From Rhodocyclales bacterium (GTDB lineage: Bacteria; Pseudomonadota; Gammaproteobacteria; Burkholderiales; Rhodocyclaceae): 64,000 nucleotides of DNA. This document shows positions 50,725 to 62,206 of this stretch, in pieces. A program made the position numbers and the translations under genes. Location: positions 1 through 64,000 of the forward strand of contig JACRMV010000006.1 in assembly GCA_016235025.1 (NCBI GenBank), in the 5' to 3' direction. How positions within the stretch are numbered: the first letter of the stretch is position 1; the number at the start of each line of letters is the position of its first letter. The notes under the pieces are model-generated. The model saw only the letters and a program-made list of their open reading frames with translations, did not search any database and was not told the DNA's origin.

Positions 50725-51195
50725 ATGAACCACCAACGTCGGGCTATCCTGCAGCAGGCAACGCGCATTGGCGCGCTGGCGGCGCTCGTCCTTGGCGGGC
50801 TGTGGCGGCCAGTGCGTGCCTGGGCGACAGAGCGCCGGAACACCACCGCCTTTGCCGCCAGCGACCTTGCGACGGCGCTTGCCGCCAGCGGCATTACCGA
50901 AACGCTGGAGAGCACGGCACTCACCCTCGAAGGCCCGGATGCCGCCGAGAACGGCGCGCTGGTCTCCTTCACCGCCACCAGCCGGATACCCGGCACCACG
51001 GCGCTCAGCTTTTTCGTCGACAATAACCCGCTGCCGCTCTCTGCCCGCTTCGAATTCGCCCATGGCGCCCGCGCCGAAGTCTCGCTCTACCTGAAGATGG
51101 ACAAGACGTCGATCGTCCGCGTCATCGCCGAGGCTGGCACGGCCTTTTATGGCGCGCAGAAGGAAGTCGCCGTCACTCTCAGCGGCTGCAGCTGA
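50725..51195 (+). CDS. soxY: SoxY-type sulfur carrier protein
   Basis: Periplasmic carrier that holds sulfur intermediates on a C-terminal Cys in thiosulfate oxidation. The 156-residue precursor has a twin-Arg leader (QRRAILQQATRIGALAAL), a SoxY-like immunoglobulin fold (ALSFFVDNNPLPLSARFEF, then VSLYLKMDKTSIVRVIAEA), and ends TLSGCS. Canonical SoxY ends GGCGG; here the carrier Cys is kept but the flanking glycines are mostly lost. It is followed 11 bp later by soxZ, which supports the call. No other sox genes are nearby. Confidence 0.82.
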   Translation: MNHQRRAILQQATRIGALAALVLGGLWRPVRAWATERRNTTAFAASDLATALAASGITETLESTALTLEGPDAAENGALVSFTATSRIPGTTALSFFVDNNPLPLSARFEFAHGARAEVSLYLKMDKTSIVRVIAEAGTAFYGAQKEVAVTLSGCS

Positions 51196-51206
51196 CAGAT
51201 CAGATC

Positions 51207-51518
51207 ATGACCGAAACCATCAAGATTCGCGCCCGCATGAAAGGCGACCATGTCGAGATTCGCCTGCTGATTCCTCATCCAATGGAAAGCGGGCGGCGCA
51301 AGGACGCCGGCGGCCAGCTGATTCCCGCCCGCTTCATCCAGTCGCTGACGGTCGATGTTGCCGGCCGCCGCGTGATTGACGCTCATCTCTCCGGCTCGGT
51401 TTCACGCGATCCTTACTTTGTCTTCAAGGTAGATGGCGCGCAGCCGGGTGATGCCGTCAGTGTCCGCTGGCAGGATAACACCGGCGAAGTTCAGGAAAAC
51501 CAGGCGCTCATCGTCTGA
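51207..51518 (+). CDS. soxZ: thiosulfate oxidation carrier complex protein SoxZ
   Basis: Partner of SoxY in the SoxYZ carrier. The 103-residue protein reads KIRARMKGDHVEIRLLIPHP near the start, then MESGRRKDAGGQLIPARFIQ, and DPYFVFKVDGAQPGDAVSVRW near residue 70, matching SoxZ closely. It has no signal peptide, consistent with export in complex with Tat-targeted SoxY. Confidence 0.92.
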   Translation: MTETIKIRARMKGDHVEIRLLIPHPMESGRRKDAGGQLIPARFIQSLTVDVAGRRVIDAHLSGSVSRDPYFVFKVDGAQPGDAVSVRWQDNTGEVQENQALIV

Positions 51519-51594
51519 AGCCATTGCGTCAGCAATACATCCGCTTACATAAACACCTGCACGTCAGCGCAGACGGTTCGACTAAAATCGGCGC

Positions 51595-53034
51595 ATGAAG
51601 CTGTCCTTTCCTGCTGTCCTGCCCGCCACATGGTGCTCCCTCCTTCTCATGCTGTGTGCCGTATCGGCGGTGCGGGCGGCGGGGCTGACCGACCCGTTCG
51701 ACACCGTGGCCCTGCATGCGGCCGGGCCGGGCAGCAGCGCCAACGGCAACCTGAACGCGCCCTGTAGCGCCACTACAAACAGCGCGCCATTAACCCTGCC
51801 CGAAGTGGTCGACCACGCGCTGTGCAACAACCCGCAGACCCGGCTCGCCTGGGCCAATGCCCGGGTACAGGCGGCCCAGGTCGGCATCGCCGAGAGCGCC
51901 TACCTGCCGACCCTCTCGCTCAATGCAGGGCGCAGCCGCAATACTATCGATGCGGGTACGCGCACCACCTATCATCAGACCAGCGGCGAACTGTCCGCCA
52001 GTTACCTGCTCTACGACTTCGGCGGTCGTGCGGCGACGCTGGAAAATGCGCGCCAGGTAATGGCTGCCCTCGCCGCGACGCAAGATGCGGCCATGCAATC
52101 CGTCTTCCTCGCCGCCGTCCAGGCGTACTACCAGTGGCATGCCGCCGAAGCCGCAATTCTGGCGGCACGCGAATCCGAACGCGCCAGCACGGAGAGCCTC
52201 AAGGCCGCCGAAGCACGCTACCGCATCGGCGCCGGCACACCGGCCGACCGGCTGCAAGCGCAAACGGCCACATCGCAGGCCACGCTGCTGCGAATACAAG
52301 CCGAAGGCAACGCCCGGATCGCCCTGGGTACGCTGGCCAATGTCATGGGGCTCGATGCGCAGGATGCCCCTACCCTCGCCCCGCCGGCAGATGCCGCGCC
52401 CGATGCCACATTCGAACGCAAGCTGGATGAGCTGATCGCCGCCGCCAAACGGGCACGCCCGGACCTCGCCGCCGCCGAAGCCCAGGTCAGGGCCGCCCAG
52501 GCCGGCATCGATGCAGCGCGCGCCTCGGGCAGGCCAAGCATTTCATTGACGGCCGGGACCGGCTACACCGACCCGGGCCTTGCCGGAACCACGCGCAGCA
52601 ACAGCATCGGCATCACGCTTGCCGTTCCGCTGTTCTCCGGCTTCAACACCACTTATCGCGTGCGCAGCGCCGAAGCACAACTGGAAGCAAAAGCGGCACA
52701 GCGCGAGCTGGTCTCGAAACAGGTCTCACTCGATGTCTGGCGCAACTATTTCACGCTGACCACCAGCATCGCCGCAGCGCGTGCCAGCGCCGATCTCGTG
52801 GCCAGCGCCGAAGCCTCGGAAAAAGTGGCCACCGGACGTTACAAGGCCGGCGTCGGCGGCATCCTCGATCTACTCAATGCCCAGAGTGCGCTAGCCAGCG
52901 CCCGCCAGCAGAACATCCAGACGCTTTATAACTGGCGTATCGCCAGGATCGCGCTGGCCCAGGCCATCGGCCAGCTTGGCTTTGACCAGATCGAATCCGG
53001 CGCCATGCCAATGCAAAAAACCGACCTGCCATGA
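51595..53034 (+). CDS. TolC-family outer membrane efflux protein
   Basis: Outer-membrane channel for the neighbouring MacAB-type pump. The 479-residue precursor has a signal peptide (about residues 1-28, ending VRAAG) and two OEP repeats, with YRIGAGTPADRLQAQTATSQ in the first and YKAGVGGILDLLNAQSALAS in the second, the tip motifs of TolC-like proteins. Its stop overlaps the adaptor start by 4 bp, so it belongs to one operon with the next three genes. Confidence 0.93.
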   Translation: MKLSFPAVLPATWCSLLLMLCAVSAVRAAGLTDPFDTVALHAAGPGSSANGNLNAPCSATTNSAPLTLPEVVDHALCNNPQTRLAWANARVQAAQVGIAESAYLPTLSLNAGRSRNTIDAGTRTTYHQTSGELSASYLLYDFGGRAATLENARQVMAALAATQDAAMQSVFLAAVQAYYQWHAAEAAILAARESERASTESLKAAEARYRIGAGTPADRLQAQTATSQATLLRIQAEGNARIALGTLANVMGLDAQDAPTLAPPADAAPDATFERKLDELIAAAKRARPDLAAAEAQVRAAQAGIDAARASGRPSISLTAGTGYTDPGLAGTTRSNSIGITLAVPLFSGFNTTYRVRSAEAQLEAKAAQRELVSKQVSLDVWRNYFTLTTSIAAARASADLVASAEASEKVATGRYKAGVGGILDLLNAQSALASARQQNIQTLYNWRIARIALAQAIGQLGFDQIESGAMPMQKTDLP

Positions 53035-54221
53035 ATCCAAAAAAACTGCTCCTCACCAAGTATTTCCTGCTGGCTCTCCTGCTGCTGCTCGCCGGCGGCG
53101 GCTATTTCTACTGGGCAAAAAGCCGCACCGCCGATGCCGAGGCGCGCTACCGTACCCAGGCCGTCGAACGCGGCGACCTCGCGCAGATGGCTTCCGCCAA
53201 CGGCACGCTCAATCCGGTGGTGCTGGTCAATGTCGGCACCCAGGTCTCGGGCACGGTGAAAAAATGGTATGCAGATTTCAACGACCACGTCACCGCCGGC
53301 CAGAAACTGCTGGAACTCGATCCCCCGATCTATCAGGCACAGGTCAACCAGAGCCTGGCCAGTCTCGCCAACGTCCGCTCGCAACTCAAGCTGGCCGAAG
53401 CCAATGCCGCCCGCGCCCACGACCTGTTCAAACAGGAATACATCTCGCGCCAGGAATTCGACGTCAGCACCCAGGCGCTTGAAGCCGCCCGCGCCCAGGT
53501 GGCGCTGGTACAGGCGCAACTGGCCAAGGATCGCACCAACCTCGGTTATTCGGTGATCCGCTCGCCAGTCACCGGGGTCGTCGTCTCGCGCGAGGTCGAC
53601 ATCGGCCAGACCGTGGCGGCCAGCCTGCAGACACCGACGCTGTTCAAGATCGCCCAGGATCTATCGAAGATGCAGATCGATTCGAGCTACGCCGAAGCTG
53701 ACGTGGGCAACATCCGCGTCGGCCAGCCAGCCACCTTCCGCGTCGATGCCTTCCCCAATCGCAGTTTCCAGGGCAGTGTGAAACAGGTACGGCTGAATCC
53801 GACGACAACGCAGAATGTCGTTACCTATGATGTCGTGATTGGTGTCGACAACCCGGAACAGATCCTGATGCCGGGCATGACCGCCTACGTCAACATCCTC
53901 GTCGCCGAGCGCAAAGGCGTCGTGCTGGTGCCCAACGCCGCGCTGCGCTTCCGGCCAGCCGACAACACGCTTCGCGACAAGACACGGGGCGAAAAACCGC
54001 AGGAAGGCCGCAGGGACGGCAAAGGCAAGCCAGACGGACAAAACGGCACCGTATATATCGTCGAAAACGGGAAGCCCAAACAGGTACGCGTCGCCATCGG
54101 CATCACCGACAACCGCATGACCGAAATTCTCGGCGGTGAGCTGAAAGAAGGCGATACGGTAATTATCGAGGATCGCCAGCCGCCAGCCAAGCCGGCAGCA
54201 TCCGGCATGAGGCTGTTCTGA
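53031..54221 (+). CDS. macA: MacA-like periplasmic adaptor subunit
   Basis: Membrane-fusion protein joining the ABC transporter to the outer-membrane channel. The 396-residue product has one N-terminal membrane anchor (residues 10-26), the lipoyl half-motif VNVGTQVSGTVKKWYADFND near residue 65, a helical hairpin (about 105-165), the second half-motif YSVIRSPVTGVVVSREVDIG, and a beta-barrel domain. The order matches MacA. A Lys/Gly/Asp-rich insertion (RDKTRGEKPQEGRRDGKGK) lies near residue 315. Confidence 0.92.
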   Translation: MNPKKLLLTKYFLLALLLLLAGGGYFYWAKSRTADAEARYRTQAVERGDLAQMASANGTLNPVVLVNVGTQVSGTVKKWYADFNDHVTAGQKLLELDPPIYQAQVNQSLASLANVRSQLKLAEANAARAHDLFKQEYISRQEFDVSTQALEAARAQVALVQAQLAKDRTNLGYSVIRSPVTGVVVSREVDIGQTVAASLQTPTLFKIAQDLSKMQIDSSYAEADVGNIRVGQPATFRVDAFPNRSFQGSVKQVRLNPTTTQNVVTYDVVIGVDNPEQILMPGMTAYVNILVAERKGVVLVPNAALRFRPADNTLRDKTRGEKPQEGRRDGKGKPDGQNGTVYIVENGKPKQVRVAIGITDNRMTEILGGELKEGDTVIIEDRQPPAKPAASGMRLF

Positions 54222-54955
54222 TGGCGAGTCCGGCCGCTGCGGTGATACGCATCGAGCATCTCTACAAGGAATACGCGACCGACGCCGGGCCGGTGCCGGT
54301 ACTCAAGGATGTCTCGGTGAATGTGATGCCCGGTGAGTTCGTCGCCGTGATGGGGCCGTCGGGCTCGGGCAAATCCACCTTCATGAATATCCTCGGCTGC
54401 CTCGACATCGCTACCGGCGGCCGCTATGTCCTGGGTGGTCGCGATGTCGGCACATTGAACAAGGATGAATTGGCCCGCCTGCGCAACCAGGTGATCGGCT
54501 TTGTCTTTCAGGGTTTCAATTTGCTGCCACGCGCCAGCCTTGAAGACAACGTCGCCCTGCCGCTGATCTATCGCGGTACGCCACGCAGCGAGCGGCTTGC
54601 CCGTGCGCGCGAAATGCTCGCCAAGGTAGGACTGGATGCCTACCATCGTTCGCGGCCGAACCAGATTTCCGGCGGTCAGCAGCAGCGTGTCGCGATTGCC
54701 CGCGCGCTGGTCACCCAGCCTACGTTGATCCTCGCCGATGAGCCGACCGGCAACCTGGATACTGCCACCAGCAGCGAAATCATGGCGCTATTCACCGAAC
54801 TCAATCAGCGTGACGGCATCACCATCATCCTCGTCACCCACGAACCGGACATCGCCGCGTACGCGCAACGCCTGGTGCGTCTGGCCGATGGCCGCATCAT
54901 TTACGACGGGCTGGTCGAACATGCCGCACCTGAACACACCGAGGCCACTTCATGA
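54221..54955 (+). CDS. ABC transporter ATP-binding protein, MacB/LolD type
   Basis: ATPase of the MacAB-type exporter. The 244-residue protein has Walker [10 protein letters not shown] near residue 42, the Q loop [18 protein letters not shown], signature [15 protein letters not shown] near 145, Walker [13 protein letters not shown] and the switch His in LVTHEPD. In E. coli MacB this domain is fused to the permease; here it is a separate protein. It starts at a TGATG junction with macA. Confidence 0.94.
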   Translation: MASPAAAVIRIEHLYKEYATDAGPVPVLKDVSVNVMPGEFVAVMGPSGSGKSTFMNILGCLDIATGGRYVLGGRDVGTLNKDELARLRNQVIGFVFQGFNLLPRASLEDNVALPLIYRGTPRSERLARAREMLAKVGLDAYHRSRPNQISGGQQQRVAIARALVTQPTLILADEPTGNLDTATSSEIMALFTELNQRDGITIILVTHEPDIAAYAQRLVRLADGRIIYDGLVEHAAPEHTEATS

Positions 54956-56172
54956 CTGCCGCCATGCTCGCCGAAGCCTGGCTGGCGATGGGCGCCAACC
55001 GGCTGCGCACTTTTCTCACCATGCTCGGCATGGTAATCGGCGTCGGCGCCGTGATCCTGATGCTGGCCATCGGCCAGGGCACGCAACGCCAGGTCGAGGA
55101 ATCGATCGCCTCGATGGGCAGCAACCTGTTCATCATCCTCTCTGGTTCGACCACCTCCGGCGGTTTGCGCATGGGCAGCGGTGCCACACCGACGCTGACA
55201 CTGGCGGACGCCCAGGCCGTCGAGGAACTGCCGGCGGTAAACGCGGTTGCACCCTCGGCACCGGGAACGGCGCAGCTGGTCTATGGCTCGAACAACTGGA
55301 GTACCCAGGTCTATGGCACCACCCCGGCCTATCTGACGGTACGCGCCTGGACACTGGCGTCCGGTTTTCCGTTCACCGACTCCGACATCCGCTCCGCGAC
55401 GCGCGTCGCGCTGCTGGGCAAGACCGTGGTCGATAACCTGTTTGGTGACGAAGATCCGGTCGGCAAGACCATCCGCATCAGGAGCAGTCCCTACGTCGTA
55501 CTCGGCACGCTGGCGCCGAAGGGGCAAAGCCTCGACGGCCGCGACCAGGACGACACGGTAATCGTTCCCGTCACCACCGCCCAGCGCAAGCTGTTCGGCA
55601 CCCAGTTCGCCGGCACCGTGCGTTTCATCATGGTTCAGGCCGAGTCTGCCGAGGCCATGCCGGCGGTGGAAAAGTCGATAAACGAACTGCTGCGCCAGCG
55701 GCATCGTATCCGCGAAGGCGCCGACAATGATTTCTCGGTGCGTAATCTCACCGCGCTCGCCAACGCCGCGGCCGAAACCGCGAAGGTCATGTCGTTGATG
55801 CTCGGCGCCATTGCCTCGATTTCGCTGCTGGTCGGTGGCATCGGCATCATGAACATCATGCTGGTGTCGGTCACCGAACGCACCCGCGAGATCGGCATCC
55901 GCATGGCCATCGGCGCGCGTGGCAATGACATCCTGCTCCAGTTTCTGCTCGAAGCCATTATCATCTCCATTGTCGGCTGCCTGATAGGCGTCGGCCTGGG
56001 CGTCGGCGGCGCGCTGGCGGTCAATGCATTCAGCGGCATGGCTATTGTCATCACTGCCTCATCGATCTTCCTGGCCTTCGCTGTAGCTGCCGCGGTCGGC
56101 ATTTTCTTCGGCTGGTATCCGGCGCGGAAAGCCGCCGCGATGAAGCCGATCGACGCCTTGCGTTACCAATAA
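54952..56172 (+). CDS. ABC transporter permease, MacB type
   Basis: Membrane subunit of the MacAB-type exporter. The 406-residue protein has one N-terminal helix followed by a large periplasmic domain (about residues 45-280) and three C-terminal helices with [20 protein letters not shown] and [14 protein letters not shown], the FtsX/MacB signature. Its start overlaps the ATPase stop by 4 bp. Likely substrates (macrolides, peptides or lipid-linked compounds) cannot be told from sequence. Confidence 0.93.
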   Translation: MTAAMLAEAWLAMGANRLRTFLTMLGMVIGVGAVILMLAIGQGTQRQVEESIASMGSNLFIILSGSTTSGGLRMGSGATPTLTLADAQAVEELPAVNAVAPSAPGTAQLVYGSNNWSTQVYGTTPAYLTVRAWTLASGFPFTDSDIRSATRVALLGKTVVDNLFGDEDPVGKTIRIRSSPYVVLGTLAPKGQSLDGRDQDDTVIVPVTTAQRKLFGTQFAGTVRFIMVQAESAEAMPAVEKSINELLRQRHRIREGADNDFSVRNLTALANAAAETAKVMSLMLGAIASISLLVGGIGIMNIMLVSVTERTREIGIRMAIGARGNDILLQFLLEAIIISIVGCLIGVGLGVGGALAVNAFSGMAIVITASSIFLAFAVAAAVGIFFGWYPARKAAAMKPIDALRYQ

Positions 56173-56188
56173 CTGCCTGACGAATCCC

Positions 56189-58699
<2,511 letters not shown>

Positions 58700-58776
58700 T
58701 GTTAGAATTTTCGCGTGCATATGCCGCATGCACGGCTTGAAGACTTCGTAATCAAGCGCCAAACAAGGGGAGCTCC

Positions 58777-58914
58777 ATGCTGTTTCTGCTTTATTACATC
58801 ATTGCCATCACCATTCTGATACTGCATTTCACCGGTTTCCTCGCCCGCCGCAATCTGGAATGGGTCGTTCTGGTACTGGCCGTGACCGTTTTCCCCGCCG
58901 TGCTTTATCTTTGA
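58777..58914 (+). CDS. 45-residue membrane protein
   Basis: An open frame of 45 residues starting MLFLLYYIIAITILILHFTG and ending VFPAVLYL. It has a near-ideal ribosome binding site (GGGGAG, 5 bp before the ATG) and two hydrophobic helices separated by a short polar turn (ARRNLEW). An inverted repeat (GTGCAT/ATGCAC, 58715-58733) lies in its leader. I do not recognise the family. The strong ribosome site and membrane topology support a real gene. Confidence 0.65.
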   Translation: MLFLLYYIIAITILILHFTGFLARRNLEWVVLVLAVTVFPAVLYL

Positions 58915-59108
58915 TCGCCATCGGGCAACGAACGGCTGGCAGCGAGATCAATCGGGGCCGAATGGCCGCAGCACCCTACCCCTCCAGTTTTTCCCATGAT
59001 CCTCTTCGAAGGTCGCTCGTAACCGCGTAATTCGATACGCCGCAGCGCGCCAAACTTCCTTAGCGGAATTCCCCGGAGCCTGCCGCGCCGGGCAGGTTCA
59101 CCACCTTT

Positions 59109-60533
59109 TCAGCAGTGGGCCGCAACAAAGGCCTTGACTGCAGCCACGTCAGCATCCATGACAACCACATGCTGCGGCAGGGTTTCGATGCCTTCCAGTT
59201 CCTGCGGTCGCAGCGGATCACGGCCCAGCGCTTCGCCGATGGTTTCGGCAAATTTCACCGCCTGTGCAGTCTCCAGTACGATCATCGGCACCCCGGGCAG
59301 GGAATGCTCGCGCGCCACCTTGACGCCATCGGCGGTATGCGTGTCGATCATGATTCCGTACCTTTCCCAGACCTCGCGGATCGTCGCCAGCCGGTCGGCA
59401 TGGGTGCTGCGTCCGGAGACGATGGCGAAATCCGCCAGTGCGGAAAAATACGCTGTATGGCTCAGATCAAAGGCGCCGCCGCCATCCACCTTGCGCCACA
59501 GCTCGCGTATCACGCCGGCATCGCGGCCGACCAGATCGAAGACGAAGCGCTCGAAGTTCGAGGCTTTGGAAATGTCCATCGACGGGCTCGATGTCACTTT
59601 CGTCTCCGCCGAAGTGCGCGGCCGATACACGCCGCTCTTGAAGAACTCGTCGAGCACGTCGTTTTCGTTGGTCGCCAGCACCAGCCGGCGGATTGGCAAG
59701 CCCATCATGCGCGCGATGTGTCCGGCGCAGATGTTGCCGAAGTTGCCGGATGGCACGCTGAAGGCGACTTCTTCTTCGTTGCTGCGCGTCGCGGCGAAAT
59801 AGCCCTTGAAGTAATACACGATCTGCGCCATCACCCGCGCCCAGTTGATCGAATTCACCGCGCCAATTTTGTATTCCGCCTTGAACCCGGCGTCGTTCGA
59901 TACCGCCTTGACGATGTCCTGGGCGTCGTCGAACATGCCGCGCACGGCGATGTTGAAAATGTTCGGCTCATCGAGCGAATACATCTGTGCGCGCTGAAAG
60001 GCGCTCATCTTGCCTTCCGGCGAAAGCATGAAGACACGCACCCTGTGCTTGCCGCGCATCGCGTATTCGGCTGCCGAGCCGGTATCGCCGGAGGTCGCGC
60101 CGAGGATGTTGATCGTCTCGCCGCGTTTCTCCAGCACATACTCGAACAGATTGCCGAGCAGCTGCATGGCCATGTCCTTGAACGCCAGCGTCGGGCCGTT
60201 CGAGAGTTCCAGCAGATGGAAATCCGGCTCGAGCGTGGTCAGCGGCACGATCTCGGCGGCATTGCATCCCGGGCGGCAATACCGGTAGGTTTCCGCCGCA
60301 TAGGTTTTGGTGCAGATGGCGTGCAGATCGGCGGCCGGAATGTCATCGACAAACAAACTCAAAATGCGAAACGCCAGTTCGGAGTACTCCAGCGTGCGCC
60401 ATTCGGCCAGCCGGTCGGCTATCTGCGGATAGAACTGCGGCAGGTACAGGCCGCCGTCGGGGGCCAGACCGCCCAGGAGAATGTCGGAGAATGCCTGTGC
60501 GGGGGACTGCCCGCGAGTCGAGATATATTTCAT
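59109..60533 (-). CDS. thrC: threonine synthase
   Basis: PLP enzyme that converts O-phosphohomoserine to threonine. The 474-residue protein has KYISTRGQSPAQAFSDILLG at the start, the PLP Lys119 in GPTLAFKDMAMQLLG, GATSGDTGSAAEYA near residue 145, and SGNFGNICAGHIARMMG near 265, the layout of the longer ThrC class. It lies downstream of hom and the ferredoxin gene on the same strand. No thrB homologue is seen in the window. Confidence 0.95.
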   Translation of the reverse strand: MKYISTRGQSPAQAFSDILLGGLAPDGGLYLPQFYPQIADRLAEWRTLEYSELAFRILSLFVDDIPAADLHAICTKTYAAETYRYCRPGCNAAEIVPLTTLEPDFHLLELSNGPTLAFKDMAMQLLGNLFEYVLEKRGETINILGATSGDTGSAAEYAMRGKHRVRVFMLSPEGKMSAFQRAQMYSLDEPNIFNIAVRGMFDDAQDIVKAVSNDAGFKAEYKIGAVNSINWARVMAQIVYYFKGYFAATRSNEEEVAFSVPSGNFGNICAGHIARMMGLPIRRLVLATNENDVLDEFFKSGVYRPRTSAETKVTSSPSMDISKASNFERFVFDLVGRDAGVIRELWRKVDGGGAFDLSHTAYFSALADFAIVSGRSTHADRLATIREVWERYGIMIDTHTADGVKVAREHSLPGVPMIVLETAQAVKFAETIGEALGRDPLRPQELEGIETLPQHVVVMDADVAAVKAFVAAHC

Positions 60534-60554
60534 TTCGGATCGAGATCGATACCT

Positions 60555-60598
60555 GCCATAAAAAAGGGCGCATCCCGGATTCGACTAAGGATGCACCC
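60555..60598 (-). terminator. Terminator between the ferredoxin gene and thrC
   Basis: On the minus strand GGGTGCATCC and GGATGCGCCC pair over ten positions (one G-U type mismatch) and are followed by TTTTTTATGG. It fits an intrinsic terminator or attenuator before thrC, so thrC may be expressed separately from hom. Confidence 0.75.
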
Positions 60599-60623
60599 CG
60601 TTCCGCGCGGCGAAAACCGCCTT

Positions 60624-60812
60624 TTACGCTGCGTTCGCGTCCGCTTTCAGCGCGCCTGACGGACACTTCGCCACAACGCCGAGGACAGCCGCATCGGACG
60701 CCTTCGACGGGTCGATGACAAACTGGCCATCAACCACCTTGAACACTTCCGGAAGCCCCTTGACGCATTCGCCGGCATGAATGCAAACATTCTGATCCCA
60801 TGTCACTTTCAT
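60624..60812 (-). CDS. Small ferredoxin, divergent mono-cluster (Fer4_19) type
   Basis: A 62-residue iron-sulfur protein. It has only three Cys: Cys10 and Cys16 (VCIHAGEC) and Cys50 in AKCPSGALK, the pattern of the divergent Fer4_19 family, which probably carries one 3Fe-4S or 4Fe-4S cluster. AGGAGG lies 7-12 bp before the ATG. It sits between hom and thrC, which is not a usual place for such a gene. Electron-transfer partner unknown. Confidence 0.85.
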   Translation of the reverse strand: MKVTWDQNVCIHAGECVKGLPEVFKVVDGQFVIDPSKASDAAVLGVVAKCPSGALKADANAA

Positions 60813-60877
60813 TGCACATCCTCCTTGATTTAATTTGCTGGCTAGAAGCCGGCTAAAGTCTATACCGCCCGGCGGGC

Positions 60878-62206
60878 TTATCCAAGCGCTTCCATGCGCA
60901 GGCGAATCACCTTCTTCTTCACCACCGGCAGCGCCTCGATTTTGGTAATCGCCGCATCGATATTCCTCTCGCGCGTGATGTGGGTCAGCATGATGATGTC
61001 GGTCTGCGATTCGCCTTCGTCCGGCTCGCGCTGGATCATGGCGTCGATCGAAATCTGCTGATCGGCCAGGATGCGGGTGATGTCGGCCAGCACACCGGGC
61101 TTGTCTTCCACGCGCAGGCGCAGGTAATAACTGGTTTCGACCTCGGCCAGCGGCAGGACTTTCGTATCCTCGACGGCATCCGGCTGGAAGGCCAGATGCG
61201 GCACGCGGTTTTCAGGATCGGAGGTAGCCATGCGGGTGATATCGACCAGATCGGCGATCACCGCCGAGGCGGTCGGCTCGGCGCCGGCGCCGCGACCGTA
61301 GTAGAGCGTGGCGCCAACGGCGTCGCCCTGTACCAGCACGGCATTCATCACGCCCTCGACGTTGGCGATCAGGCGCTTGGCCGGGATCAGCGTCGGATGC
61401 ACACGCAGCTCGACTCCCTCCGGCCGGCGGCGGGTGATGCCCAGCAGCTTGATGCGATAGCCCAGTTGCTCGGCATAACGGATATCGTCCGCCTCGAGCT
61501 GGCTGATGCCTTCGATATGGGCGCGCTCGAACTGCATCGGGATGCCAAAGGCCAGCGCCGAAAGGATGGTGATCTTGTGCGCGGCGTCCACGCCGTCGAT
61601 ATCCCAGGCCGGATCGGCTTCGGCGTAGCCGAGACGCTGCGCGTCGGCGAGCGCGGCGGCGAACGACAGGCCCTTGTCGCGCATCTCGGAGAGGATGAAA
61701 TTGGTGGTGCCGTTGATGATGCCGGCAATCCATTCGATGCGATTGGCCGTCAGCCCCTCGCGCACCGCCTTGACGATCGGAATGCCGCCGGCCACCGCCG
61801 CCTCGAACGCCACCATCACGCCTTTGGCTTGCGCCGCAGCGAAAATTTCGTTGCCATGCACCGCCAGCAGCGCCTTGTTCGCGGTGACCACATGCTTGCC
61901 GTTGGCAATCGCCCTGAGCACCAGTTCCTTCGCCACGCCGTAACCGCCGATCAGCTCGACCACGATGTCGACCGCAGGATCATCGACCACGGCAAAAGCA
62001 TCGTCCGTCACCGTCACGCCAGCGCCGACTTTTCGCGCCAGATCGAGGTTTTTGTCCGCCACATGCGTGATGCGGATCGGCCGCCCGGCGCGACGGGTGA
62101 TTTCTGCGGCATTGCGCGCCAGTACCGTGAAGGCGCCGCCGCCGACAGTACCGATGCCGAGCAGGCCGACGTTGATGGGTTTATGGGTTTCGTTTGGATT
62201 CATCAA
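60878..62206 (-). CDS. hom: homoserine dehydrogenase
   Basis: NAD(P)H enzyme reducing aspartate semialdehyde to homoserine, the branch point to threonine and methionine. The 442-residue protein has the cofactor motif VGLLGIGTVGGGAF near residue 13, NGTTNFILSEM near 170 with the downstream AEADPAWDIDGVDAAHK catalytic region, and a C-terminal ACT domain (KPGVLADITRILADQQISID) for allosteric control. Residues about 59-66 read ARKVGAGVT, from a dispersed-repeat copy. It begins 1 bp after the alaC stop. Confidence 0.95.
   Translation of the reverse strand: MMNPNETHKPINVGLLGIGTVGGGAFTVLARNAAEITRRAGRPIRITHVADKNLDLARKVGAGVTVTDDAFAVVDDPAVDIVVELIGGYGVAKELVLRAIANGKHVVTANKALLAVHGNEIFAAAQAKGVMVAFEAAVAGGIPIVKAVREGLTANRIEWIAGIINGTTNFILSEMRDKGLSFAAALADAQRLGYAEADPAWDIDGVDAAHKITILSALAFGIPMQFERAHIEGISQLEADDIRYAEQLGYRIKLLGITRRRPEGVELRVHPTLIPAKRLIANVEGVMNAVLVQGDAVGATLYYGRGAGAEPTASAVIADLVDITRMATSDPENRVPHLAFQPDAVEDTKVLPLAEVETSYYLRLRVEDKPGVLADITRILADQQISIDAMIQREPDEGESQTDIIMLTHITRERNIDAAITKIEALPVVKKKVIRLRMEALG
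62011..62036 (-). repeat. Dispersed repeat, copy in hom
   Basis: The plus strand reads CCGTCACGCCAGCGCCGAC followed by TTTTCGC. In gene sense it encodes RKVGAGVT. Confidence 0.65.
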
